DNA of 64,000 nucleotides from Trichopria drosophilae (GCA_030407085.1 CM059582.1:157876501-157940500); one strand, 5' to 3'. Positions 14,601 through 27,600 are shown, counted from the stretch's first letter. The notes: generated by a model from the sequence alone, not told the origin. Numbers and translations: made by a program.

Positions 14601-16150
14601 TGCGTCAGAGTTTACACAGATTTAAATAATCTATAAATATTACCGAAAAAATCTTGAGATTTGTGATAAAGTGACAGCAGACAATATATATTTGTAATTC
14701 TCATAAACGGAAAAAAATTGATAGTCGCTATTTAGATAGTAAGACCAGAAATTTAAGTAGTAACGACAACTCCGAAAGATGTCTGGTCCGTATTTTACTA
14801 CTGAAGTAGTAATCCCATCTGCCTTCTTTTTTTGCATATTTTATCGGTAAAAAAAGAAGAATCTGACAATTTATCCAACGCACCGATTAAATTCATAGAA
14901 TCATTTTTAAATGAAGAAAATATATTTATATATTTCTGCAATTTTGGTACAGAAATATTTGTTATCTTAAATAAGAAAATCATTTTTTACTATTTTCAGA
15001 CAGGGAAATAATCGTGATTCTGTGTGTAAATTTGTATTAATTTTTTTTGTTATTGGAACTATAGTTTGGTACAATTCTATCATAACCTTATTTACCCGAA
15101 TTAGTTATAACAAAGAAAACTGAACGCTAACAAAATTTTATTCTTATGAGATACATATTGCACTCCAACTAATGAATAGGTAGTAATGGAAAATAGATTT
15201 CTCTCTGAAATTGTCATAATGTAGTGATTTATCCTTTATGTTCCACGTACAAATTACTCACCTATTATCATTTCGAACTAGTACAGTTATCTTTTCCAAT
15301 TCCTATTGTATTTATTTTATTTCGCTCAAAGATATACAAGTTTTGTTGAAACTTTAAAATATTTGAGATTACTTGGAACTTAGATACGACTAATTGATAC
15401 AATAAAATATGAAAACTCTAAACTTCCTATGAATGCTGATTTTTATGAATTAAGTTTAGCTAAATGCTCTACCTATTCTAAGATACTGCAGTTTATTTCG
15501 AAGTCCATTTCATTTGTAGTTATTCGACTTAAAGTAATTAAAAGAAAAGTAAGAAATATTTTATCTCGGATGCCGTATGGAAATAGGAAGATTTATATAA
15601 CGCACAATGAAGTAAATTGGCCAACAGTATAAAAAGCTCAGTGGAAACGTGCGATATATTAAGGAAGTTTCTAGAATGGAAAAAGTCGTATACTTAATTT
15701 TGAAATATATACATAAATATCCTGACAAATTTATGGAACTTTTCATTCTACAATTTAAAGAGATTGGAAATGTAAGGAAAATCAAGTTTATAATTGGTTA
15801 AGAAAAATTATAGTACATCATATATTGAGTATATTTTAATCTTAATTAAATATTAGAAATATATTAAATTTATCAAATTCAAAAACGAAGTTAGAATGCG
15901 TCTAAAAAGTTGTTAAATATTTGATAATGTTTCACCGTGAATAATTGTCAGGAATATCGGAATGTCTGTAAAATGCAAAATTTGTGTTTCAAAGTAAATC
16001 CTCGTTGGTAAAAAGTGAATACAAGACAAAAATGCCGCTTCTATACAGGATTAGCATCTTTTCGTCGTAAATAATTTACATTAAAGTGTGACGTGTCAAG
16101 ATTACAAAATTATAACAGTGTACATTTATATTTTATTGCAAATTTAATAC
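8640..16150. other. AT-rich DNA, mostly featureless
   Basis: AT-rich stretch with only short frames (60 codons at 11578-11760 +; 94 codons at 14123-14407 -), none carrying a recognisable motif. One imperfect palindrome near 10159-10262 is listed separately. I see no RNA genes. Confidence 0.55.
10159..10262. repeat. short imperfect palindrome
   Basis: ATTATGCCCTC at the left is mirrored by GGAGCATAAT at the right. Inside, CATAATG and CGAATAAT words recur in inverted form, but in a different order on each side. The length is about 104 bases. It may be a degenerate small inverted-repeat element. Confidence 0.35.
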
Positions 16151-16169
16151 ACTTCCTTCTAAAATATAC

Positions 16170-17280
16170 TTTATTTAACGTTGCTTTTAGTAAGTAGACC
16201 ATTAGCGACCATTGTTCGAAATGTCCAACATAATTTCGTAATATTTATTTCGAAAGAGACGAATAAAAAGAAAATTTCGACTTTCACGCGTATAAGAACC
16301 GCTGCAGAAAAAGTCACGCTCATAAATAATTTGTATTCAGAACCATCTCCAGCAGCTTGTTTCTGCACCGTACTGTATATAAACCTCCGCGGCCTAAGAA
16401 AGCTTTATCGTTAAAAGCTACAGACTCGAAAAAGGAAAACAAATCTGTGAAATCCCGGCCGCGTATATTTCTGCCAGGGGAAGACAAATCCTTCGTGATT
16501 GAGTGCACGGTAAATACCGGTAATGTCGGAAATGTATTTGAGTGTCGTTCGCAGGTATTACTTAGGTCTTAGGAGGGCAAATAAGTAACCGAAATTAACG
16601 AAATTAAGTCGCCCGGCGCCTGCAGCGTCCTGGTAGGGAGGAAAATGATTAGAAAAATTCGCACGTGGCATTGGGCATATATATCTAAGTTCTCGGAGCC
16701 TAGCAATATGCATGTAGACGTGGAAACACGAAGCCCCAGTATTTCAAAGCACTCCAACAGCCCCCAACGGGTGGTTTTCCTCGCCCTCCTCACCGCCCTT
16801 GGCGGATTCCCTACTTTCCCCCGTACCCCCTACTCAGTTTTCCCTTGATAGTGGTTGTTCGCGTGGTTAACAAATGGCTCCTCGTTGGTCAAACTTTTCG
16901 AAATGGTTGCGGGAACCCCGGCGAAAAATTCCCCGCACCCGTGTAAGTAATGGCGGTAATGCTCTCTCGACAATACTCGCGTTCTGCATATCGCATATCC
17001 GGGTACGTCAGGTCTACAACGCACTTAATGCTGTCTTATTTTTCAATCTGGGCTCAGATGGAAATTGCTGTATAGCTCGTCGGCACGCGCGAGGCCGATG
17101 CTCGCAGCCCTTTTTTTCGTCGATTCGAATCAAGATTCGCAGGAAATAAATTGCTGGCGGGTCGTTTATTCTCGAAAAACATACTATCTTGTTGTGCGCG
17201 TTTCGCTCTCGCTAATTTCTTCGCTGGAACTCGTTGCTACATTAAGCCACACTGGAAAACGGATTGCTAAGATATACATT
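16170..17280. other. largest CpG-rich island of the window
   Basis: About 1.1 kb is markedly richer in GC and CG dinucleotides than the rest (for example CCCGGCCGCG near 16456 and GTCGGCACGCGCGAGG near 17078). Short open frames exist in most of the six frames, the signature of GC-rich DNA rather than one gene. A TATA-like word (GTATATAAACC) lies at about 16375-16385, upstream of GC-rich sequence, so a promoter or first exon is possible. I could not identify a coding exon. A conserved regulatory island is equally plausible. Confidence 0.4.
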
Positions 17281-17299
17281 TTTACGTGGTTTTACAAGA

Positions 17300-17850
17300 C
17301 GAAAGCGTGTACGAGTCACATGCATTTTTCTTTAATTTTCCTCCACTGATTAGATAAGCAAGTACATGCTAGTATAGTGTAATATATAAGAAAATCTCTT
17401 TTATCGGGCTACGACTAATGAGTGTTTAAGATCGTGATAATCGGTTACAATTCTTCACTAGAAGTTGCTAATATTACAATAATATATTAACTTAGATTTT
17501 TTCATATGTGTTTATCAATTGGGTACATTTTTATGCTGTCATATTAATAGTTATCAGAGTGGCCGAATATAATATACTATTTTCCTTTTTTTTTATGTTG
17601 TATTGCATCAAACAATGTCGTATGATCATTTTATTTCCGTCTGCATATATATGCTATTATGGTACTTTGAGCTTTTTAAAAAAACATCCAGGGTCGCGAC
17701 AGAATTAATTACGGGACATGTTTGAAAAAAATCATGACATTGAAGATCATGAAGGCTTTTCATGCTTTTAATGATACCTTGAACAAGACATATACGAAAT
17801 TGTACCAATTAAATTTATCAGCATTACTATAGAACTTATATGGCGCGATT
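17300..17850. other. AT-rich DNA flanking the candidate exon
   Basis: AT-rich sequence with two short frames of no recognisable content. If the minus-strand exon at 17855-18040 is real, this is the start of its downstream intron. Confidence 0.5.
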
Positions 17851-17854
17851 TTAC

Positions 17855-18040
17855 CTGCTGAACATTAAAAATCGGCATTGAGAAAATGTACCTTTGAAAC
17901 TGGCTCATCCAGTCATCTCCATTAATGTATTGGAATTGTGCCCCTAAATGATCAAACCGGCGGATGTCGATCTCGCGGAGCCCAATGTTCTGAATTGTTA
18001 TGAAAGCATATAAGGTAGTCGGGTCCACGATGTCTGTATT
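17855..18040 (-). CDS. candidate internal coding exon, product not recognised
   Basis: On the minus strand an open frame is bounded by a plausible acceptor (GAATTTCAG, ending at 18041) and a good donor (CAGCAG|GTAAAATC, exon end 17855). The exon is exactly 186 bases, 62 codons, phase 0 at both ends. An alternative donor (CAAAG|GTACATT) would end it at 17892. Codon use and composition are clearly less AT-driven than the surroundings: the peptide has NTDIVDPTTLYAF, GLREIDIRRFDHLG and NGDDWMSQFQR. The pattern LxxFxTIxNxGLxxI...FxxLG loosely fits a leucine-rich repeat of a receptor ectodomain, but this is weak. No neighbouring exons were found, so introns must be long if it is real. It could instead be a processed fragment or a conserved exon of a large neuronal-type gene. 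Confidence 0.5.
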
Positions 18041-18044
18041 CTGA

Positions 18045-18845
18045 AATTCATCTCTTAAGACAGGGTAGAATATAATTTTGAACATTAGCTTAATTTTAAA
18101 TTAATTTGATTAATTTTTGAGATTTAAAAGACAATTGCAAGATTAAAATTCTTATATAGATTTAATACATTTCAGATCAAAGTGTATTTGAAATATAGCT
18201 ATCAGTATGAGTAGTTTAATTTGGAATCATTGAGTGATCTTCAGTTGCTGCAAGAACTGTGGGCACATAACAAAATTAATGCTTTTATTTCCATTACAAC
18301 ACTCATATTTTATTTCGGGCACCTTGATAATTCTTCCATTAAATATCGGACATTACATATGTAAATAGAAGGACAGTTTGGTATGAATATCTTTACGTTT
18401 TTTAGATGTTGATCGTTCAGGTGAGAAACAATACAAACTAAAAAGAAGCATTTCAAATAGAGAAAAACTATATTAAAAAATAAACTGTATCTAAAGATAA
18501 GTTTAGCAAACATTTCCCAATTTTTGTAAACCTTTGCTAAAGAACCAAATTTAACTCCTTGAATATTCGTAAAGAATAATTCCTCTTCATTTCATGCATA
18601 ATTGTGTATTATTTATTTCTCGAATTACTGTCTTATTTAGTCAGGGTGATCCTTTTTTTGATTAACAAATCGCCAATTCAAACATTGTTTTATTTTTATT
18701 ATCTCACTAACATCTGCCAAGTAAGTTTTTGATATAAATACTTATTTTATACACAACAAAGGTAGTATGTAAGTAGGATTCGCTTTCGGCATTCTTCGAA
18801 AGTTAAATATGAATCGTCTCCACCCTAGATTTCTTCTCTACTTCC
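18045..18845. other. AT-rich DNA upstream of the candidate exon
   Basis: AT-rich sequence with no supportable feature. It would be the intron preceding the minus-strand candidate exon. Confidence 0.5.
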
Positions 18846-19061
18846 CTAACTACTGAGTCAGTAATGGCCCACTCCCGGCTGGTAACGCTCTCCAGTACTG
18901 ACTGCCGGAGTAGAGCAGTACTGGACCAGTACTGATTGCCGGTATAATTCTTGAGAATAAAAAAAATAAATTATTATTTATTATTGTTGTTTCTCGCATT
19001 ACGTATTTCACATTTTCTACTCTATTTTCTTATAATTCTACATAACTCGCAAATATAAATG

Positions 19062-19068
19062 AAAAAAA
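19062..19068 (-). terminator. oligo-T Pol III-type terminator
   Basis: A run of seven T on the minus strand lies about six bases after the end of the tRNA-like body. This is the position of an RNA polymerase III terminator. Confidence 0.4.
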
Positions 19069-19073
19069 GCTTT

Positions 19074-19146
19074 TGCATCCACCGGGATTCGAACATACGA
19101 CCTTTAGATTCTAAAGCACGCACGCTATCCATTACGCCACACGCTC
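19074..19146 (-). pseudogene. tRNA-like gene remnant (tRNA-Arg-derived appearance)
   Basis: Read on the minus strand this is 73 bases with an A box (TGGCGTAATGG), a D stem that pairs GCGT/GCGT, and a B box (GTTCGAATCCC) at tRNA spacing. The order and lengths match an arginine tRNA (TCT type). The acceptor arms do not pair (GAGCGTG with TGGATGC) and the T stem is poor. The anticodon arm is replaced by a self-complementary CTTTAGAATCTAAAG. It is therefore not a functional tRNA. It can still act as an internal Pol III promoter, as in tRNA-derived SINEs. Confidence 0.6.
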
Positions 19147-19210
19147 TGTTGCAAAACATAATTTCGGAACTGATACATTAAGGTACATCCACACTTTGCA
19201 AAGTTAGATT

Positions 19211-19251
19211 AAATATAAATATATATATACACATATATACACATATATAAA
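19211..19251. repeat. AT/AC-rich microsatellite
   Basis: Interrupted (AT)n with ACAC steps, about 40 bases, inside the composite repeat. Confidence 0.6.
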
Positions 19252-19719
19252 ACATGTCCTACATAAAACATAAAAAGCTAAAAAATTTTGTTCGAAACAA
19301 AAATAGTCGTTATTTCTCAAAAGAAACGCTGTGTACTATTACTTTTAATTTTCTATGTGAGGATGGTGCTAGTAATGGGGGTAAAGATAAAAAAGTCTTA
19401 AAAATCCCGGTTATGCTTACGGATAAACTTTTATTTGTTGAATAGAAATTATTACACAAAAGAATCTCTAATTTGTCTCTAATCTGTCTAATTATTTTTT
19501 AATAATAAACATTTCCCTATATATTAATTAAGTTTCGGACATTGCTACTGACTGCCAGTATAGAGTCAGCACTGATGTGGTACGGAAGTCGGTACTGACT
19601 CAACTCCGTATATCAGTACTGACGGTTAGTACTGGTTCAATACTTTACCGGTGGTGTAGCCAGTACTGATTCCGCTCCATAAATCAGTTCTGTGTTTCGT
19701 TACTGAGTCAGTACCCCGC

Positions 19720-20280
19720 CGTTGGTTAACTCCGGCAGACCTCCGAAATTGCTACCTGGGAGGTGACTACAACTGGGCAAGAGCTACACTAGTGGGGACT
19801 AAACTCAAATCATAGTTTAAGGTTACACATATTGAACTGCACTGCCGTTGACTACTCGATATCGATGTCATGTCGAAATGGGGTCTTTTTCACCACACCT
19901 TACTTGACAGTAAGCTATTAACAAGAATAATTATTATTATTGTTTAAGACTACGAATAAGTAATAAACTTCAAACAATCAAGCATTTCTGTGAAAAAACA
20001 CGGACCGCTGTGATCCAATCTATAGCTAGCTCACTACAATCTCAGGGTTACATCTACTCCAGAATGAAGCTAGCTTCCGCCTAGAGAAATCTGTGCAAAA
20101 ATGAAAAATGGTGTGGAACATACCATTCTAGCTCCTGACCAGTAAAAGAGGAAACCAGGATATCAACAGTCTAGTGCATGGGTAAAATTTACCAGGGATA
20201 TTCTAGTATATTGCGAATCTAAGGCGAAAAACTACGTCATTGCAGGGTGGGTGATGAGGAGGTTATAGGGAGTAAAAACT
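19720..20280. other. mixed-composition DNA, no gene seen
   Basis: Slightly less AT-rich than the average, with no frame of note and no repeat that I can support. Confidence 0.5.
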
Positions 20281-20289
20281 ATCACCGAA

Positions 20290-20570
20290 GACGAGCAGTC
20301 GAATTTTTAAAGAAAGAGTCCCAAATATCGCGCGAGTGTATGCAATGTATTTTCGCCAGAGGTATATGTACAATATTTTTCGTTACACCTGTATGAAAAT
20401 TCGCGGACGTGCAAAGAAAAAGCCCGGCGTGCGGCAAAAAATGTTCGATCGCCCTTTGCACATGCGCACATGCGAGCTATGGGGCCCGGCGGCAATTGAT
20501 ATTATTCCGACTACTTTATTGGCACGTACAGACTTCGAATTTGAGCAGGTGTGTATATGTGCAAACTAAT
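20290..20570. other. GC-rich patch, function unknown
   Basis: Short GC- and CpG-rich island (CGCGGACGTGC, GGGGCCCGGCGGC). Overlapping frames of 60-88 codons occur on both strands and none has a recognisable domain. Could be a conserved regulatory element. Confidence 0.3.
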
Positions 20571-20599
20571 TTTGAGGAATTTAGTATCGGTTTTATAAC

Positions 20600-23500
20600 A
20601 AGAGTAATGATAGGAATTTCCTCACTCTTAGGTGTCTTACATATAAGTTCAGTTTTTAGAAATTTAGTTATGTGATACATTTTTTGAGTATGTACATTTG
20701 ACAGTATTTCTATATCGATAGATTGTAGATTTAACAAACATTCCTATGTACCTTTCATATGGATTTAGAGAAATTCAGTGGTATACTTTATTTTTATATT
20801 TAACAAGTAAAAATAATCTATTGAAGTTCATATTTTCTTCTTAAGAATTTCTCGATTATCCATGTAGCTTCGCTTATTTGGAGAGAAGCAATCGAGAAAT
20901 ATTGCGATTAATATTGAACGTGGAGGAATATTCGGTGGGTTAGTTTTAAATTTTCCGCGAAGCATTGTCTTGCATTATGATAAAAAACATTGTTGAAGAG
21001 ATACATTTCATTTTCAACATTGTTTTTAATATATCCAAATCTATCAATTTTTATTTACTTTATTAAAAATAGTCCGTCAAACTTGTGGATAATCCTTAAT
21101 AGGCTGCACATCAATAACTGCATTAACGATAATAATCCCGAACAGAAAATGCAATGCCGAAACATTAAATTGTTGTTGGGACACTGGTTGTCTATTGATA
21201 TATTTAAAACTTGAGTACAGATATATGGTTTCTATTCAAAGTGCATCCCAGATCATTTTATCTTTGAATCATACAAACTTGTTTAATAAAAGTAATACTC
21301 TCTATTCTAATATATACCTTTGATAAAATAACGTTTATAACAGGTTTATTTGCTGCATGTAATCATCATATGTTCAGCAAATTTAAAAAAAAATAATGAA
21401 TTTCATAAAAGAGAACAATAGAGCTCTAGTCATAGTATATTATATTCCGTATTTTTACAAATTAAAATGCAACAATAAACGTTGCAACTTTTTTTAATCA
21501 TATTCAAACGGGTTGTCAAGAAAATAGGTTATGCAAAAACGTTATTGCATGCAGCATCTATTTCAAAAGTTAAAATTTATTTATGTGAAATTGAAATTAT
21601 CTAAACCCTTTTACAAAATAAACGAAAAATTAAACAAATCTCTTAAATTCTCCTACATGTTTTTTATTGTCTGATCAACTAACATAAATAGTTTCTATAG
21701 TATAAAATTCGTTGGAATACGTCCAATGATGGGATCAAACCATTGAAACGATTATTTTTAAATTTTCATGGTTTAATCAGAAAACAATTAATCGTGGAAT
21801 TATAATATAATATAATCAAAGGAAGTATTTTGAATAAATAGTAAGCAATAGTAATATTAGTAATGAACAACAGGCGGCTAATACATAATTTGTAATTTAT
21901 CACACGACTATTTGGAATAGCAAGAAATATGGCCTACATTATGCAATTTTAACTAAGGTAAATATTATATCCGCTAAATAAAATTGCTGTTGCTATCTAA
22001 CTATTGTTATTAGAAATGTTCACTACCACAAGATTATTCTTATCATTTTTAAATTTTAAAACTATTATTTAAATTAATTCAAATATTAAATATTATTGTT
22101 CTTTTAAATAATTTAACTAAATGTTATAAAGAGTTTATTTATAATTAGTTATCTATTGATTTCATTTACAGACTAATGACATTAAAAAATAACTACAGCC
22201 ACAAACTGTATAAGCAATTCTGGATAAACTTAATGAGTATGCACAAAAAATAAACTAAATAAATAAATATAACGTTTTATGTAAAGTAACCACCTTGAAA
22301 TTGTAATGTGGACAAACTGGAGATCGAGTTTGTTATTCGTTGCTTTGTTCATTTTAATTAGTACATTTACTATTTTGTTTTAATTTAAATCAATAGAACT
22401 TAAGGGGGCATTTCGTATCGAAGTTTCATATTGTAAGAACAGCCTTTGTAAATGTTTTCGATAATAGATATCACCAAACAGCTATAAGACATCTATCAGA
22501 GCTCTAGAAGTCTTACAAACTGTGAGATATCTTAAACATTTAGCAGAAAGAACTATTAATGTGATCTTTAAGGAATTATGCGTCGATTTTAAGAGCTCTA
22601 GAAGATCTTTGAAATATGAAGTCTCATAAAAGACCTCTTATTTCGGAGCTTTGACATATAAACCAAAGGATATAAATGAAAAGCAAATTTCTGAGAATTA
22701 TAAAATTCTATTTTTGTACCTTAATTACTAATTTTTACAATTATTACCTGAGCTCTTTTTACTTTTTGAATAGTTATACATTATGCGGTACATTCAGTGG
22801 AATGTAAATCACAGAATGATAACATCAAATTGTGGTAACACTTGCTCGGTATTGTAAAAGAACTTATCCTTTCTTTATAGCTTTATTATCTGTATAGGAA
22901 GTAAATATCCCGCGATTTCATTTTTGAATTCAATTGACACCTAGTGTCTCTGGAAGAAACACAGATCTCAAATCTGGAAATGGTGCAAAGCGAGATAAAT
23001 GTAAGACCTCAAACATAAGACCACTTCCTGATTACTACACTAAGAAGCCCCGAGTAAGATTTCTTTAAAAGGTTCTTTATCATTTGTAAGATTATTATAA
23101 TTAAGACCTCTTCAGGAGATATTTTTGGAGATATCTTTCGAATGAGATCTGGGCGACTTCCTTAAAAGGCGTAAGCTGTATGGAATACGTTTTTATTAAA
23201 ATATTAATTCGGACATTTTTGCAGTAAAATCCAACATAGAGAAATAATGAAATCTGAAAATCATATCCTCTAAAAGAGTGATAACTTTAAAATTAAAAAG
23301 AAAATGTAACATCGTACGTTTCTTGTCTTAACTAATTATAATAATGGTTCTTGAAAGTTTAATTCCACGAAATGTCGTTTAGAGTAATAATTTGGATGGC
23401 GTGCACTTGACCCATATTCAGTATGCATGCTGGATTATTCCTGTATGTACTTCCAATCCGATTCGTACAGCTTTAACTGTATATCCGCTGAAAGCAGTGT

Positions 23501-26500
23501 ATAATATGGAGACGACTCTCGACATTTACTTGTCTCTATTATTCATTCAATTAGTTAATTAAAAGTGGAATACGTCTTTTTGACACAAAATATACTTTAA
23601 TGACAATGGGATTCATTTGTTTAAAATACATTACGTTCGGTATCTGGAAATTACACCGAAATTAAATTATTCCTTCTTCAAAATAGGAAATAATTGTCAA
23701 CAGACGTGTATCAAATATTTTCAATTAAATATTCGTCTTATTGAAACTAATACAAAAATTATGAATAAATAATTCGTCGTCAATTTCCATTTGCTCCATA
23801 AATAGAATTTATTTTGAAAAAATTAATATAACATTTCATAAAATGATCTCGCTTCATCATATTGTATAAACCTGAATATGAAAAATCGCAAATAAAAACC
23901 CGACATCTGTCTGTATAATATAATACCGTTTTCAACATGTCAGAGCTTTCTCCGGGATTACGATTTAATAATATGAATTCATATAAATGCGTTAAATCAA
24001 AACAAAATAAAGTCATTTTCGATGTTAGCAATGAAAAATAAATATTCTATTTTCGAACTTTACAAGATAGATATTCAAAGTGGCCAACTTAAATTGAATT
24101 GATAGAAATGTACTAATTGTTAATCAAATTCCACTAATTGAATTCCAGAAAACTGGTTCACAAAGAATTAATTGAGAACCACTAATTGAAACAGTAACTC
24201 AGCTAATTAGTTATTTTACCTATTAGTAAGAAGTCGCTCACGTGAATGCGAACTGCCAATTTACGCCCTTCTGAAAGGAGAATAGTATAATCAGACATCT
24301 TAATGAGAACTATATTAAAGAAATAATCTGTAGCATAAGGCGATTTGTAGTTGTCAATTCTTTGTTAATAAAAGCGGTTAAACATTCTTTTATAATTTTA
24401 GTATCATTCTCTTATTCAAAAACATGTTAATTCGTATACTATTTCGCAAGCTCAATTTACGAGATAAATATTTAAATGTTTTACTAATTAAACGAGTGAA
24501 AATATATGTTCAACAATTTTTTGATATAAGAATACTACTTTAATAATTAACCTGCAGAATATAGCACTGATTAAAATTTATAACAAATTTGGCATGACCT
24601 GTATAAATGATAAAACTTGTCTAGAATGCCGTTTGTTTGATTACGTTTAACAAAAGCAGTAAATTTATGAAGTAACTTTGAGCTGGAAGGATGATTGACG
24701 TAAAATGTTCGAAAATGATAACTTATTAGACGATTGTTCAGAAATAGTACTTCGAAGTTGCAAGGATTTTAATCGTTTTCCTAACAAAATTCCAATTCTT
24801 AAGATTGGAATTTCTTATTAAACCGTCATATTGAATTAGATGGGAATTTAAAAAGAAAAGCTTGTCATTCCCCAAACGTTGTGTAGAATTTAAGTTTCTT
24901 TACTTATGATGGCAGTATTTGATGGTATTGCAATGAAAGATCCGAAATTCTGAAGGGAGACCATAACAATTAAAAATACTCATTAGGTCGTTAATTGGCT
25001 ATATGTATGAAAGGCAAGGTTTGATGAGTTTCATAAATCTCTTAATCAATACTTTGTTAACATACAAAGTAGAAATTAGTGGTATTATTCAATTCTTCGT
25101 TAACGACCGAAATATTTTCGATACTCCTTGAATATTCATCAATATTGATGTCGTTAAATATAAACCAGTAGTGAATAATTTAATAGGTAGTCTAAAATGT
25201 TATTCATCAATGAGTTATGCAGATAGTGTTTGATAATATTGCTATATATCTCGACAAAAGTTTTATACACCCTAATAGTTAAACGTTGGTCTTAATATGA
25301 ATAAGATGCGATAAAGAACATTGTTGATTTTATTGTACCTGTTGTATTTCAGGTATTTCTTATTATTGAACTAGTACCGACAATGTACTGGAATTATATC
25401 TTTCATTTTTCTCGCTATACCGTTTTTTCTTTACCAAATGCTGTTTTCCTTAAGAGCAGCAACAAAGCTTATCCATCCTTTCTATTCCCTAAGGGTTTCA
25501 TACATACAGGTAACGCTCTAATTGGACTTTTGTACTTACTAATAACATTGTGGAAATCGATATGATTAATTAGCTTTGTTGATAATCTGAATGTAAATAG
25601 AACATGTACATCAAGTGATATAATACCAAATTTGTCGTGCATATTAATTACTGTTGTCTAAAGCATTCTTGAGTACAAACAAGTCCCCGCAAAATAAGGC
25701 TTGCTTACTATAACCAGAATTATGGTTGATGGAATTAAATAATTTGATTGATGTTAATATACATATGTAAATTGTATGGTCTTCAAGAAGATGATTTGCA
25801 CTGTAATCGATTGTGCTATTACTATTAACACTGTGAATTGTTGCATACTGATTATTAATATTTCTAATGTCGTGTTCTGTCAAAACTTACATATTAACTT
25901 AGAACTAAGGCGATAACTTACTTTTAGCGACGTTTCACGCACTAAACATAATTGTCCACCAATTTGAATTAATTTTGCCAGCAAAACTTGTTTTGATAGC
26001 ATAACAATATAGTTCAAATGAGTCAACAACAATCGAAACATTTAATTCCAGCAAACACAATTATTCTGATTGTAACAGCCAAATCTTTTTATGAGTGAGA
26101 TAGAGTATCAGTATAATAAATAAAGATTATTATATTCAATTCGATCTAATACGATATCTAACATCTTCTATCAAGATCTGGCAATAGATATATTTCTATA
26201 TCTAGTTAAATATAAAAATTAAAGACCTTAATGTACGTGGCCATAACCTTGATCTAATTTGACCTCTCTATATCTATTTTGATCATACGATATTTGGTTG
26301 GATCTGAATTTCTTTGTCACCGGCCAGTCTGATAACCAAACTTATGTAATTTTCAGAGCCACCGATTGGGTTTATAGTAGATAATAACCATTGTTATAAA
26401 CGTATACGAGCTGCTATACGGTATCTGCTCTGAATATTTTAAAACATTTTACTAGTAATATTTTTAAAAAGATAGTCCCGATGAATATAAATACTAAAAA

Positions 26501-27230
26501 ATACATTGTTTAAATATAAACTGCAAAAATTGTTCGTTCCATAGTGATTCTTTTGTTTTTATTTTGTTTTCATTGTTCTAAATACATGAATAAAAAATAT
26601 AAATGTATAAGAGCACTTTGCATTTTTTATTACTTTGTGATATGTCAAAATGTATCAAAGAAAGATTTTTGCGTATTTGCCTGTCGTTGAAAATGTATTT
26701 AAGATTATTTCGTTTTCAAAATAATCTTAGACCTTCAGACTACAGCGTTGATTATTAACATATTTTTTCAAACTTACAACTGTAGTTTCTGTAATTTCTT
26801 ATCAACGGCGACAAGACTTTGCTGTTTCTTAAGTATTTCCTTTTTTTATTTTCTCTCTGTTCTTCCTCTTTTATAAGTAGCTTGAAAATGGTGATTTTTA
26901 AATAAATATTTTTTACTTTTTATATATTATATTTCCTCTGTGGATTATGCAATTGGTAATTGATATGTTTTGAACGAAAATGTTATAACCAAAATGTTAG
27001 CATGTCTCATTTCATTCGTCTTTGAAACTACTTTCATGTTTTTATGATTCCTCACTTTGCACTTCTGGTGAATAATTCGGTTGGAAGTGAATTTTTCTAC
27101 GAGTCTGCGAATATTTTATAAATCATGTCCGAATCATGCCTTTTAATTTATTATAATTTTTAATAATTTAAATAATAATAAAAAAAAAAAATAAAAAAAT
27201 AACCTATAGGTATAATTGTCTATTTTTGCT
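20600..27230. other. long AT-rich stretch, nothing supportable
   Basis: Strongly AT-rich. Occasional short frames (74 codons 20990-21214 +; 83 codons 23780-24031 -; 79 codons 25644-25883 -) look random. A word AGAGCTCTAGAAG recurs near 22498 and 22592, hinting at an old repeat that I could not delimit. The stretch 27140-27201 is A/T-only low complexity. Confidence 0.55.
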
Positions 27231-27239
27231 TCATAAATT

Positions 27240-27600
27240 TAAGTAATAAATAAAACATCTAAAACAAGCCAGAAAAACCTTTTTCTGCCACGAAGCGTGA
27301 AAAAATTGTAATTGTCGCCTGAAGCAATATATAAAAGTAGTGTAGATGTGGAAAAAGACAATCGGAGCGAAAAGTCGTTCCGCAAGCAGTTAACCGCGTC
27401 TGTGTTGGGGAGCGGGTTTATTATTATCCGAGGACGAGATTTCCTTGCAGGGTAACATAATTCTGATTGAAATGTAAGAGAACGAGACAAAGAGCTGTCG
27501 AGTGTACTGGAAAAAAACGCGAAAACAGAGAAATTCTCCACGTGATCTCTGGAGCGGAAAAGCTGCGGGGAACAAAAAGATTAAAAGGATTTTAAGAAAG
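27240..27600. other. moderately GC-rich patch
   Basis: Local rise in GC with a 100-codon minus frame (27239-27541) and an overlapping 61-codon frame in another minus phase. Neither has a recognisable motif. I do not call a gene. Confidence 0.3.

Larger units (their letters stand above)
18851..19713. mobile_element. composite repeat with CAGTACTG-rich ends and tRNA-like core
   Basis: Both ends carry TACTGAGTCAGTA (18851-18863 and 19701-19713). The terminal 100-180 bases on each side are packed with variants of the palindrome CAGTACTG, often followed by ACTGCCGG or ATTGCCGG. Partial direct similarity joins the two ends (TACTGACTGCC...GTAGAG left; TACTGACTGCC...ATAGAG right). The middle, about 18950-19540, is AT-rich and holds a minus-strand tRNA-like unit with an oligo-T terminator and a 63-codon plus frame (19254-19445) of no known family. 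It may be a non-autonomous DNA transposon with subterminal repeats, or a minisatellite interrupted by a SINE-like insertion. The limits are my estimate. Confidence 0.5.
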
